Shown here one piece after another: positions 44,201-54,454 of a stretch of DNA of 64,000 nt. This DNA is from Amphibalanus amphitrite. Taxonomy: Eukaryota > Arthropoda > Thecostraca > Balanomorpha > Balanidae. The notes beneath the pieces were generated by a model. It ran no database searches and had not been told where the DNA came from. It saw only the letters and a list, made by a program, of their open reading frames with translations. The translations under genes were made by a program, and so were the position numbers. Each line of letters starts with the position of its first letter. Positions within the stretch are counted from its first letter, which is position 1. Where the stretch lies: NCBI RefSeq assembly GCF_019059575.1, contig NW_024882966.1, positions 90,726 through 154,725 on the forward strand, given 5' to 3'.

Positions 44201-46541
44201 GGCTACGGCGGAACGTAGGATAGCTTATGAAAAGTGGATGTCGAATGTTCTGCGAATGTGCGTGTCTGTAGGATCTTATAAGCGTGAATAGTGTAAATAT
44301 TTGTTATCAGGAAGCACAAATATGTTTAAATGAGAAGGTGAAGGTGTTCTGGGGCACTAACTTTACGTGGTTCGTACCTTGCTGATGCCCAGCTCGGAGA
44401 TGTACTGGGCGATCTCCTTGGACGAGGCGCAGGAGAGGTTCCTCACGGCCATCGGGCCGTCCGAGCTGGCCGCCGCCTGTTCAGCGCGCTGCTGCAGGAA
44501 CTTGTAGCACTGCTGGTTGAGCACCTCCACGAACTCGGACTCAAAGTCCTGGTCCGAGTACCACGCGCCGCCCGTCACCGACTGGTCCGGCTCGATGTCG
44601 TACAGCATGTAGACCTTCTTGCGGGACGCCTGTGCGAAGGGAGGTGTCACGTAAAATGCGCCGGGTGATTGGTGGGCGGAGACGCGACGTGTTCGTTGTT
44701 ATTAGCGAAAACAAGTTGTACTGTCTAATTTGAGTGCAAGAAGGTGGTAACTTCCGAATGCCAGCCTCCAGCTCTAGCGGCAGATGATTACGAGAGAGCA
44801 TTCCAATGTGTACATATGCCGAATAGTTACCTAGTACGAAAATCAGTTTCTATTCACTCTTGTAATAAATCGAATAGCCATACCAACTCAACTCGTACAA
44901 TAATACGAAAAGATTATGGTCTTACCGCAACAGACGTCACTGATTTGATGAGCTTCTTTCCCTCCATAGTTTTCAGCAGTTTGTTCAGCTGGGTCATGCC
45001 AAGGTTTGATTTGAAGCGAATGTCGCGGATCCATATTCCCTGAAAAAGACAACAACAACAACAAAAAAACGAAGATCAGAGCTAGCAAGCTTTTCAACCT
45101 AAGAAGAATTAGACAGCACATTCGAAGACACGCAAGCCATACAAGAGTTGAAAAGTTATCAAGTGCACCCCTACAGTAGAGGCAGAACACCTTCAATAAA
45201 GTGGGGCACTGCCAACTTTTGGTCCCATTCTTTCCATGCAACGCCCATAGGGCTAATGTTAAAATGTCAAAATCAAGGAGGGGCACGGTGCCCCGGTGCC
45301 CCCCCCCCGTTCCGCCGCCTATGCACCCCCTATTACCGTAGCCCAGAGCAATTACTGTTTTAGAGATGGCATATGTGAAAACACATCCCAGACAGTTGAA
45401 GCACCATTGTTTCGCACCACGTCATTCAAACGCAAACATTTCGTCGTCTTACTTTGTTGCCGGCCTCCTCTATGATGCCATAAACAATCTTTTCCTCGGC
45501 GTCGCCGCCCCGTGCTCGACTGGTGCCCTTCAATCGGTAGATGAGCTCGGAACCCTGCTTAAACAGGTCGATATGGCCCTGAAAGAAGCATGAGAAATGA
45601 TGAGCAAAAGAACAGCTGATTAGTTGACCTTAGAATGTCATTCAATGTAAAGATGTTGTATAGAAGTGTTCAAACAATTATAATGACGTACTAAGATTGA
45701 CAGGCATTAAAATAACAATAAGCAATGATGGGTAAAATAATGATCATTGGAATTCATATTGTACTTACATGGAAACATGCATAGGTACTCATAGTTACAC
45801 ATTATACATCTGGAATCCCACAGGACACTTGAAAAACATCAAGTTGAAAGCAAGTGATGCATCAGTAAAGCACTGAAAGCAGTTAACAGCATGCCTATTT
45901 GCCAAGTCATTAGTGTTAATGAGGTAGCAGTACCTACCGCTGCCAGCAGGTTGTTGACTGCTTGAACACGCTCCTTCTGCTCCAGCTCCGGGTTGTCATT
46001 CTGGATGATCTTGTCTGAGATTCCCTTTGGATATGTTCGACATAGCTCCAAGATCCTGTGGTAAGTTAAGTCCAGATTGGAAATTTATATTCCATAAGAA
46101 TATTGTTAATCATTGTAGTTTGGTGAATTAGATAGGTAGTAATTGATGAGCAGCACTATTGCAATCACAAAACATTGACATGGAAAATGATCTTGAAATC
46201 AATGAAACTAGGTGTGAAAGCAGTAGGTACATGTTTAAGAACACCAATCATGAACCAATTCATATCATACAGTAAGAAGGTAACTACTGCACCTAGTGTG
46301 CAGAAGCCATAGCTTAGAACTACCAACCAGGCTGTGCCAGAACAGGGGTTCAGCACAGGATCAGAGTTAGGGCCAGCATCGCATCACTAAAAATTTGTGC
46401 CACCTGTGCACACACAAGATCTTGTCAACATTGCTTCACTTTGCATTTGATGACCTCACTCATTCCTGATGCTGGTCCTTACCTTTCTTCAACTGGACCG
46501 AGAGCTGCCTCTGTGTCCTTTGCAGCACTACTGGAAGCCAT
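35207..46541 (-). CDS. POLR3F: RNA polymerase III subunit RPC6
   Basis: RPC6 (RPC34) is part of the Pol III-specific heterotrimer that helps open promoters and recruit TFIIIB for tRNA and 5S transcription in the nucleus. Seven exons on the minus strand: 46541-46483, 46055-45938, 45578-45453, 45039-44926, 44629-44378, 35880-35704 and 35281-35207, giving 306 residues (human 316). All junctions are GT-AG and in frame. Recognised segments include ILELCRTYPKGI and GIWIRDIRFKSNLGMTQLNK (winged helices), KKVYMLYDIEPDQSVTGGAW, SDQDFESEFVEVLNQQC, and the C-terminal cysteines 278, 281, 287 and 298, whose 3-6-11 spacing equals that of the human iron-sulphur site. The start MASSSAAKDTEAALG is chosen because it joins in frame to the conserved ILELC. 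Intron 5 is 8.5 kb and holds a gypsy element and a whole gene on the other strand. Confidence 0.93.
36281..36535 (+). repeat. 5' LTR
   Basis: It is a GC-rich 255-bp repeat with TG...CA termini, identical by eye to 42227-42481. A CTG-rich run (TGCTGCTGTGCTGCTGC) lies in the right half. Confidence 0.92.
36537..36554 (+). other. Possible primer-binding site
   Basis: TGGCGCGGTCAAGG begins two bases after the 5' LTR. Retrotransposon primer-binding sites usually start TGG at this place and pair with a tRNA 3' end. I cannot name the tRNA. Confidence 0.35.
36781..36952 (+). repeat. Tandem repeat with hairpins in the gypsy 5' leader
   Basis: Two units of about 80-92 bp (36781-36872, 36873-36952) each contain TAGCGT(A/G)GTCGTTT, a short T-rich part and the hairpin CGTATCG-TTGG(T/A)-CGATACG (36839-36857 and 36928-36946). 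They lie between the LTR and the gag start and may act in packaging or translation; that role is inference. Confidence 0.7.
36984..41765 (+). CDS. Gypsy Gag-Pol polyprotein
   Basis: This 1,593-residue frame encodes the structural and enzymatic proteins of the retrotransposon. In order: Gag with a capsid-like region, two CCHC zinc knuckles (about residues 237-250 and 279-292), an aspartic protease (LVDSGADASMI, about 347), reverse transcriptase (FCVDLRAVN about 685; catalytic YIDDI about 785), RNase H (LATDAS, about 931; the KELWAI segment follows), and integrase with an HHCC zinc domain (about 1165-1205) and the D, D and E residues in AIDITEMP (about 1231), HSDQGRQFE (about 1289) and VERFNRT (about 1325). 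The Pro/Thr-rich tail is variable. RT-RNase H-integrase order defines the Ty3/gypsy group. Gag and Pol share one frame with no shift site. All key residues I looked for are present. Confidence 0.95.
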   Translation: MSNELYSKIHSTTKFSGREEENWETWIFRFETRFGDLEKTKLATALLDLLDGAALDICGNLDKGARSDYKELKGALQNKFGSSCDTRRARAKLRFIRQLPEENIESFADRVRKLTGLAHPGLSSEQVDHIALDHFLCGLSDLKLQEKLHNDHTVLSLQKAEEVVQRLWEKDLTLAIMRASAGHDTTVAISAKETQPIEGGQAPDILTVLGELRSELNEMKVQVTEHCKPTDSKRGVCYLCGDTAHFKRDCPRFSNRQKRTTRSFAPRAAPSAIPPGISCHGCGRHGHALHECWRTPVAAGGIAPSSPARDNSGAVGNTTAVPGQEASPKRASVIKIEVEGRSVWALVDSGADASMIGQEFARAAVQKGASHKGNFGTITQANGQKIQVNTQAEVSFSIQTSQFIQPMLVIPGLIYQVVLGRDFCCQHKTVLDDRAGVFRVGNVEIPLPTYSELRPLRARVVTCASVTIPARSQTLVQAEVEIPDGGVKITKEATWEGVLEPHSVESSQEWRVPRLVTEVTSEATVPIQVANIGGKAVTIPPGTEIGTLYSIQENGKGMYDVPSSSAASAELSAGTLDDLLSELKLESTALSESGKTSLTQLVSRYQDIFSTGESDIGKTKLLQHHIETGGAAPIRQRPRRIPMKLREEVERQKEKMLKEGIIEESSSPWCSPIVLAKKKDGSFRFCVDLRAVNSVTQSLPVPLPRVDDSLDSLAGASLFSTLDMASGYWQVDVAEKDREKTAFSTGKGLHHFRSMPFGLKNAGATFQRLMELVLAGMDSKSCLVYIDDIIVFGKDQDDHLKNLEEVFQRIRTAGMKLKPRKCCLARDEVVFLGHKVGKSGVEPDPANIEKVRHWPRPQKAEELKSFLGLAGYYSRFVPNYSDLVRPIREAAEKKGELEWTDELIKSFENVKTKLTSPPILALPTCKGEFRLATDASNTAVGAVLSETLDGEERVIAFASKVLSKAERRWPAYDKELWAIVWAVRHFRQYLAATKFTVLTDHKPLKNVPKSINVDGDATGRRGRWAIELSTYDFVVEYRKGSDNGNADALSRPVLDVTDSTAETETKELLAADHKGGREDIPLEKLQLEQELDPLLGEVRNWLEAKKLPSKKELQKKNSSLRSMARFFDQLTMENGILKLRRHGNSSVIVLPKIYHETVLNMLHDDEAAGHLGTDRTLERAATRFFWLGMSGDIARYCETCETCQRRSRPAPQMQATLRTESYSRPFERVAIDITEMPMSARGNRYALVAMDYFTKYVFAYPMQNQTAETVSDCLLDMVLRQGVPERLHSDQGRQFESAVFQSLCKRLGIEKTRTSPYRPESDGMVERFNRTLKDMCSKFIKPCGSDWDEHLAFLTFAYNTSKHSVTGFTPFFLVHGYEARLPVDELFNQRREVSMVDTHVENRLRQLRDAYTKVHENINKASNDMTKTQNESAREVEYVPGQKVWVRDHTAHVGGKRKLALHYKGPATILRRHGPEGDGVTYKVSMPGGKETNVHHNHLKPMKLRRKDDPAERPAAPEQHGQRTTDETTPDEHKQGTDEPVSQDSNIITKSSPFIHFLQVPSDTAVEQTPQPTSTYVTRYGRVSRPPVRYPAL
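42215..42226 (+). other. Polypurine tract
   Basis: AGGGGGGAGGTG, nearly all purine, immediately precedes the 3' LTR, where plus-strand synthesis is primed in retrotransposons. Confidence 0.7.
42227..42481 (+). repeat. 3' LTR
   Basis: Direct repeat of 36281-36535 with no difference that I can see; followed by the target duplication ATGG. Confidence 0.92.
42551..44132 (+). CDS. Secreted DOMON-like protein, probably membrane- or GPI-anchored
   Basis: DOMON domains bind haem or sugars in secreted and redox proteins. Four exons, 42551-42739, 42976-43130, 43435-43677 and 43994-44132, give 241 residues with GT-AG junctions in frame. A second ATG at 42572 starts a better signal peptide (MHGLGFVRTACLLLSAWLP) and may be the true start. 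Residues about 64-200 resemble DOMON: IWFDLDCMD, CGFGFSETD, DTDVYIAHR, DRYSASNWSTPRLDQHQD, FFRNLSTGDVAQDVSI and YRVSWAIG, which parallel the GFGFS, DRYA...LD..QD and F.R.L.T.D blocks of DBH-like and ferric-reductase-like proteins. The hydrophobic end (ALQMALTAVLGFALL) suggests a GPI signal or membrane anchor. The gene lies inside POLR3F intron 5 on the opposite strand, with a gypsy element directly upstream. The family call is moderate. Confidence 0.7.
45190..45328 (-). repeat. Interspersed repeat in POLR3F intron 3
   Basis: On the minus strand it reads ATAGGCGGCGGAACGG, a GGGGCACCG hairpin, TTGATTTTGACATTTTAAC, CCTATGGGCGTTGCATGGAA and AATGGGACCAAAAG. The first part matches 18350-18420 and the second 26060-26115, so it is probably a short complete copy of a family represented there by separated pieces. 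Confidence 0.6.
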
Positions 46542-49500
46542 CACTCCTAGCAGCCCGTCAAAGGAAGGAATAAGTTTGGTATGTATGTACCTCCTTGCCC
46601 TGAAACATCAGTCTTCCTTGAAACATATTTAACATTTGCTCAAAACATACACTATTAATTGATGCAATGTCACGTTTGTGGGTTTATACTTAATAGTGGC
46701 AACTGGAAACCTGAGTGGAAAATATTGAAAAAAGAAAAGGCACGTGATGTGTTATGTCAAAATCAGCCTGTGCATTTGCATACAACATAAATACAAAGCA
46801 CCCATTGAAAAATCAATCAAGCAATATCATGACACTGATATATCCCACTGTTTACACCTCAATCAACTGATAAATTGATTATTGAAACGGACCACTCTCG
46901 TTGTTGTTCTGGGTTAGGGCGCGTAGCAGCTTGGCTCTTGCGTCCAACACGGACCACTCTCTATGGACCCCTCGCACTCTCCACGCTATGTAATTAGGGT
47001 CAAGTTTAGGGCCTTGCGCGCTGTGTTTTAGGGCCTTGCCGCGCTCGCCGCCGCACGAAGCAATGACAATATTTTGAAGCAGCTGCGTATGATTTGACTA
47101 CAGATATTTAGCGCTAACAGCTGTTGATTACCCAAGTGCATTTATTTTGAAATTACTTAGTTATGAGAAAAACACTTCTTTGAGACTTTATGTAGCTTTA
47201 TTGGCACTGATAACGGGTGACTCATTAACTATTTGGCCATTGTCTTGTTGAGTTTGTTATCAAATGTTAAAAAAGCAAAATCATTGCAGCCGACAGGTGG
47301 CGACATCTGGGTATCTAGCAGAAACCAAGCGCAGAAAGTAGCACGTGGTCCGCGCCGTCCGCGCGAAAAATTCTAATCCGCGCGCATCCGCGCGTGGTCG
47401 GCCTTGGCGTGGTCCATTGGTCGAAGTAGTCAAATTTTGGTCTATATGCCGGGCCGTGAGTTTTGTGAGATTAGCGTGACAGGAAGGGGTGCATCTCCTT
47501 CCATTTCATTCACTTGTATAAAAAAAAAGAAAACGGTCAAGGCCCGAGGCCCACGGTGTTCAAAGTCACGGGACTGACTGAAGTCGCGGGACTGAGCTTA
47601 TAAACTAGGCTTCAATGGAATGGGCATAACATCGACAAGAGTGACAAGAGTCAAGAATTCTTGAGGAACAAGCATCTGAAGTTGAACTCGCGCGAAATGA
47701 AGTAAAATATGCAGACTGCAGAGCTTAAGATGGACTTGAATCTTGATGCCTTTATACGGCCCATACGGCCTTAGGTTTGATGCAGGTAAATTTCACACTC
47801 AAAGCGCGGCGTGGACGCTGCACAAATCAAGGCATCCACGGGGTCAAATGCCCGGATTCCGGCAAGAATGCACGATTTGCACATATTGCATGCAATAAGC
47901 AAACGCCTGAAGGTATGTAGGCAATAGGCATGTTCGTATTTTACGCTCCGTGCGTGTTTTGCAAAGTTTGCAGCATGATGATTGAGAAGTGCAAACTGCA
48001 AATATGCATTTGTGTTGCCTTTACTTTGTTGCCGATCGTGTGCCTTTACTTTGTTGCCGACCGATGAAGTTTCCCGAGACGGCGAGTCTCATCCCTGTGT
48101 TGGTCTATCACCCAAAAGGTCTTGGAAGAAAGTTCCAAATACTTGAAATTTGACTCTTATGTCTGCGTTTCAGGTTAGCCTGTTGTTGCCGCTGCATGCA
48201 GCTTACAACCGTCATTTGCCGTCTCAGATGGCTGTTAGCCCTGGATGCCGTGCTAGATGGCTGCGTCGTCTTGACTGCACGGTCTGGTAGCGGCAGGAGT
48301 GGGACCCTCCGTCAAGTAAGTCCCTTTCATCGACACACTTTCCCGGGATCTTTCCAAGGATGCAGCTCATGCGTGCAGATTGCAGGTGCCTATGTGTGTT
48401 CCGTAATCCGTATTCAGGTAGTTAACGCTAAACGTATACATATATGTGATGAAGTTGTATTAGCTTGGTCGCTCCTGCTTTACCGCATGCACTATGCAGT
48501 AGGTATGCAGGCGATTTGTATGCATGTATCATGCATCATGCATGGATGTTGTTTCTTAGTTGTGCAGTCAGCTCGACTTCCAGTTTCCTAGTTGTGCAAT
48601 CGCACCTTTGTTCGTAAACCATACATATTTAAGCGGTTTGTCGTAACTCGTATCGCGCATAGGGGTTCGTAAGATTCATGCGTGGGTTCGGAGCTTTCTT
48701 CGAAGCTCTTTCACACAAGGCGGTTACTGACCCCGGCGCGGTTCACACCGGCTCTTTATAACCCCTCGGGGGCCAGCCGATGACGTCACGTGAAGTGATG
48801 ACGTAGCGCGATGTTGGCGAGCGATACGCCAGGGACTGGACGTGGATGACGCACCTACCCGGGCATCCGTTTGATGACGGGGCGAACTCTGATGACGCGA
48901 TGACGTCGGGCGGAGGCGGCACGTGTCCGGCTCCCCGGAAAGTCACCGGAAAGGCCGTGCCGCCTCCGCCTCCGCCCTCGGGCGCCCACCTGTGCCGGCC
49001 CGCCACCCTGACCCTGACATTGGAACAGGAATTCCCTGGGAGCCAGTGGCGGCCAGCGCCGGAAATGCCACCAGAGCGGCGGGGCGGCCGCCGCTTCTCA
49101 GAACCGGCGTGCGGCCAACAGGTGGCGTCCGCTGCCGGTCCGCGCGGCGAGGCACACCGCTCTCTGTGCAGTGTGCAGTGTGCACGGTGCAAAAACAGAC
49201 GCTCACTGCAGGCACAGTGGAGACGGGCCGAGCCGGGCCGGGCCATGACCCGAAAGTACGATCACCAGAACAGCGAGCCTCTAGTCATACACCCGTCTGT
49301 GGGCCTACTGGCGTCTGACCGAACCGGGGACGGGCGGGGCGGGTCGCTGTCGGCCCGAGCAGACGTGGATGCCGAGACAGTGGCCAGAAATAGTCCCCGG
49401 TGCCGGGGAGGTGGCCCGGCTGCCGTGGCGCCGACCGGGGTGCTGGCACGCTGAGAATGGTGGGCGACGCCTCCCTGAGGATGAGCCGCCTCGCCGGCAC

Positions 49501-50502
49501 TCAAAGCGCGGCGATTTGTCTCATTCATCTGCCTCCACATTTTGCGCTCATTCTGGGTGGCGGGCAAAGAGACATTTTTATTTCAACTAAGACGGTGCCT
49601 TGCTTTGAATTATGCGCCTAATGAAAGCATACCGAGCTCCTCACGATGTCTGTTTTGGCCAGGAGCGCCTCTGACCCTGAATGCTCGGGTCGTTTGGCAG
49701 CCGCTCGTTTCATGCATAACGTTATGGCTGAGGTGCCTCGGTGGCTCCCGAATCGTGATTGGCATATTAAGTCGGCCATTTTTCGCGTCGTTCTGCCGAC
49801 GGATGGCGATTGTCGTTTCAGTTAGCGGTGCCGGTGATTGGACGGTGGTCCATGAACACCCGTCTAGTAGACTGCTTAGCACGGTGGGAAGAACGCCGGG
49901 CATCGTGCCGCTGTAATGTACGATAACGCGGGAATGATAATCACCGATTACCCCGCGGCCCGCCCATTGATTTCTCCAATGAAATAAGTTCTTTGGAAAG
50001 TTATTGGATTGGTGTGATGCGTTTCAGTTTCCGTTGACACGGAATGAATACATGCCAATCGAGATACTCGATGTTATCGAGCGGCTTAAAAAAACCTCAG
50101 GAGCTGGTTGTTACGCAACCCAGCTCTTTTACAATCCAGTGGTGTGGTGTAGTAACTTTTTGAACGATGTTGTTTGAGATTAATCGGTTGTTCCCTGGAA
50201 TTAACCGGAGATTAATTCCCTGGCTAATGGAAATTTCAAGTGTTGTTTGTTCAACTTTCCAACGCAAGACATCCAACGCAAGGCTTCGAATATCATAGTT
50301 TTCGAACAATCTTTGATCGAAAAAAACTCGTCGGGACTGCTATATTCAATAATGATGTTCTCACTTCAGAAATCAACATACCGGCACCTTGTTCCCGCCC
50401 AGATGAGGAAAGTAACCAGAACAAATGTGCCCAAAGTCCATTTGTACATACGTGTAATGGACGTAAAGCGATCCTTGCAATCCACACTCCCTGGGATTTC
50501 TC
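46542..50502. other. Upstream of POLR3F, no further gene recognised
   Basis: At 46885-47415 the motif GGACCACTC/GTGGTCC appears near both ends, hinting at a TIR element, and 47340-47400 is rich in CCGCGCG. A 27-bp unit (GTGTTGCCTTTACTTTGTTG and a near copy) is duplicated at 48013-48060. From 48700 to 49500 the sequence is very GC-rich with long open frames on both strands (up to 202 codons) but no domain I can name. A POLR3F promoter should lie just right of 46541. Confidence 0.35.
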
Positions 50503-51584
50503 CGCTGGGGCATTCCACGTCAAATCAAACACCGAAATCCGTCATCCCCTTCGATTTTTCTGAAAATTTGTAGGCAGACTGGGCATGGTTCAAAACTGAG
50601 TTACGTATAATATTTTCGAAATTTGATAACGCATCGCTGAGATATAGGTCATCGAATATAGCGAAAAATGCCACACATCAATTTTGTAAATGGCTATAAC
50701 TCTGGTTCCTTTTCTGGTATCAAAATGATATTAACAGGGTCTTATAGGCAATTGATAAGGCTTTGATTTTTAATTATAAAATTAAATTGAAGTGACCTTG
50801 AAATGTATTTGACCTTGAATTAAAACAGAAAAATTTAAATAGCAAAAAACACGTCACCTTCGATTTGGGTAATTTTTACATATTATGTCCGTCACAATGT
50901 TCCTAACCATCTGTGAAAAAATTGGAGTGGGCCATTCATAACTTTCGCGGCAAACGCCGTTTTCATGCATCAACATCACGCAACCGCGCGTGACCTTGAA
51001 AGACAGAGTCAAGACATGCTTGCTTGTGTACACTTTCTGAAATGAATGATTGCTGATTAGTGATATCCCAAACTCTGCGAGAATGGAAATGCATAGTCAT
51101 CGTAGTCAAGCATTCACGTTCCATAGTAAAAGTGTCTCAGGCAAACGGTATTTTGCGGTGAATTTTGAGCCGTGTGGAAATGCATCATGAAGTAAATTCA
51201 ACGAAAACAATAACATTATCACGCAACGATATCTTCACGCCTTTTGATCTTCACTACACGAAAGAACATACATTTTTTAGTATATATGGGGAATTTCTAG
51301 TTAATCCAATAATAAATATGGCAGTTAGAGGCCTGCTAAGAGTAACATGTCGCCGGCTGAGGCGGGCTCGGCCGATGCGGGAAACGCAGCAATCAATTTT
51401 GTGTTTACACGTTCATATTTCAATTGTTTACCAACCGATTTTCAAAATTCTTTCACCATAAGATTGCCTGTACATTTCTTAGTCATCTCACAAAATTTGA
51501 CGCGAATCGAACGTAATCAGCGGTAGGGAGCGCCAGGGGCGGATCCAAGGGGGGGGGGTCACATGGGTCATGGCCCCCCCTTGA

Positions 51585-51902
51585 GGCCCGGGGGCCCAAA
51601 GACCTGCCAGGGGCACCACCGGCCTATCAGGGGTATCACAGTCCTGACAGGGGCACCACAGGACCACCAGGGGCACCACAGGCCTAGCAGGGACACCACG
51701 GGCCTGGTGCCCCTGGGCCCTGACAGGACTGTAACGCCCCTGACAAGCCTGAAGTGTCCCCGGCAGGGACGTGGTGCCCCTGACAGGCCTGAGGCGCCCC
51801 TGCAAGGCCGGTGGTGCCCCTGGCAGGCCTGTGGTGTCCATGGTAGGCCTGTGGTGCCCTTGCTAGGCCTCTGGTGCCCCTGACAGGCTTGTAATGCCCC
51901 TG
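51585..51902. repeat. 20-bp minisatellite, left part
   Basis: Tandem copies of a unit near GGTGCCCCTGGCAGGCCTGT. It is cut at 51902 by the inserted hAT-like element and continues at 54455. Periodic peptides encoded in several frames are artefacts. Confidence 0.88.
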
Positions 51903-52362
51903 CAGTGGCGCAGCCAGGATTTCGTTTCGGGGGGGTCATCGCCTCCAAAGCGGGCCCCCTAGTGTGCGGGCCCCCCACCCATTTTTCAGAATCTCTCCAT
52001 ATTTCATAAGCATTCTGCTGAGCGGGCCTCCTTTACCTGCACGATAACCCTGAGCGAGTTTGAATCAGAAAATTTGGATAGAACAATAGCTCGGTAGTTA
52101 ATCACCCGGTGTTCAATTTTTACGCAAATTGACCACCACAGAAATATATGTTACAATGACGTATGAATTCGTATCTTTCGAGGCCGAAATGTGCCCCTTC
52201 CGCAATATGCATAGCATAGGTATAATGCAATCAGAACTGTTGCCTGCTTCTGTCGGACAAGATTTAAGTAGTCCCATGTGCCTGTCCTAAGCCATGTATT
52301 GGCTGCTGTAGTAGATTGTGTCTTTATTCTTCTTCATTACGTGAATTCGTTCACAAGAAGTT

Positions 52363-53262
52363 TTAACCCTCGTCGCCGGCACAGGGGGAGGGGTTGATGC
52401 AACCCCCTAAGGTTTTTTTTTCGCGAATAACTCACGTAAAAAGCGGCTGATCGCGACGTAACTTTCAGTAACCTCGCGTTGATCAATTTTACACCTACCC
52501 TAGAAATTTCATGACCCTTACCCAAATGACCTTTGAGCTGTGACCTACTTTCCGAGACCATGTTTGGCCGGAATCGCGATTCGGCGCAAGATAGTTCGGC
52601 GTATGCCGGCTCGCATTAGCCGCGCGTTTGCAGTCCTTTCGTGGTTTCCAGCGCTCAAACATGTGATTTGATGTTGCTCCCATGCATAAGGGTGGATGTC
52701 AATGTCACCTGAAGGTCAGGTCAGGTCACTGACCTATGATGACCTCGGTACACTTTTATCAAGTTATGCATGTTTCTAGGCTAGTTTTTTTTTTTTAGCT
52801 GAATTCCAATTTAGCAACCATTTGAACATTTAAGAAGTAGTTCTGGTGCCTTTGTATTTCGTAACATGTTACAAAGCTGTCAGAGGCGGTTGACACGTAC
52901 TACGAATAACCGGCGGGACCCTATACTGGTTGACCTGACCCGACCTGGCCTAAGTGCATAAAAGGCATCGATCTGTGCTCAAAACTGACATAATATTCGT
53001 GATCAGCACCCCGAAAAACCCTATAGCAACCACATTTTACGACGTTCTAAGATCCCAATTTTCCCGAATTTGGGTCATTGACCTGACCTGGAGGGTCAAC
53101 CAATGACCTAGGACCTTTAAATTGGGTATCATCGGCTTCCTCTCGTCACGGGCAATACGTTCGTTTTCCCTAGATCGATCATGGGCCAAACGCGAGGGGG
53201 GAGGGACCTCCCTCTCTTGTGCCGTCGAAGAACGCAAAATGGCCCGTGCCGGCGAGGGTTAA
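52363..53262. mobile_element. piggyBac-like TTAA MITE, nested
   Basis: CCCTCGTCGCCGGCAC begins at 52367 and GTGCCGGCGAGGG ends at 53258, each bordered by TTAA. AGGTCA-type hexamers cluster at 52700-52760 and 52930-53110. It is related in layout to 2217-3262 and 62664-63854. Confidence 0.75.
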
Positions 53263-53798
53263 CGCGCTCACATGGGATATGTATTGCCTTGGGCCTGGTT
53301 TGCTGTGGTGTGGTGATGTGGTGACGTAGATTCTGTCTGTTTCCGTGGTCCTGACATGGTGTTACTTAGCGCGGGGTAGGTACAGGCCAGACCGTTGCAC
53401 CTAGTGCACTATGCACTACAATTTGCACTGAAAACTGCAGCATAGTTGGAAAGAGCATTCAATTTTGTCCAAGATCCAATCATCGCTTTTGCATGACGAG
53501 CAACAATATTCTTAAAGATATAAATGTTTCAAACCTCTACATAGTAATTCATCGATGGCTTTCATTTTTCAATAACCTAATATAAAATTCCTAAACTTGG
53601 CATGTTCTATAGTAGAACGCATGGTTATCAGACACGAGCACCTCGATACGATGGATATTTTTTCCCAAACCAAAATGCTTAGCCGTCAAAAGGCAATCGA
53701 CCGAAATGGATACATAACCCACGGACACAAGACCAACCAAACGCCCACCGATCGAAAATACCCCTTATTCGCGTTGCGGAGCAAGCGGGTCACCCTAG

Positions 53799-54142
53799 CG
53801 GGCCCCATTCACCCGGGGGCCCGGTCCCTATCCATACGGGGGCCCGAGCCCTATCCACACGGGGCTCTGGGGCCCGTCCACCAGGGGCCCGGGCCCCATC
53901 CACCCAGGGGGCCCGGACCCCATCCACCCAGGGGGCCCAGGCCCGTTCTTCCGGGGGTCCGGGCCCCATCCCCCCGCAGTCTGGGCCCCGTGCACCCGGG
54001 GCTCGGGGCCCGTTCTCCCGGGGGCCCGGGCCCGTTCTCACGAGGGCCCGGGCCCCATCCACCGGGGGGTCCGGGCCCCGTCCACCCGGAGCTCGGGGCC
54101 CGTTCTCCCGGGGGCCCGGACCCATCCACCGGGGGCCCCAGG
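53799..54142. repeat. GC-rich minisatellite, unit about 25-28 bp with GGGCCC
   Basis: Tandem degenerate copies of a unit like CGGGCCCCATCCACCCGGGG. Long open frames rich in Gly, Pro and Arg on both strands come from this repeat. Confidence 0.85.
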
Positions 54143-54212
54143 CCTACCACTCACCCGTAATGTCCCAGTAGACACTTTTCGAAGCGGGCCCGTCCGATTA
54201 TGTAGATTAGGA

Positions 54213-54385
<173 letters not shown>

Positions 54386-54454
54386 AGCGGGCCCCTGACA
54401 GAAATTTCGGGGGGGTCAGCTGACCCTCTGACCCCCCCCCTGGCTGCGCCACTG

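Noticed and set aside
48846-49454. 202-codon open frame and overlapping frames in a GC-rich block
   Set aside because: Long frames occur on both strands at once, no domain is recognised and the composition is low-complexity Pro/Arg/Gly; high GC content alone explains it.
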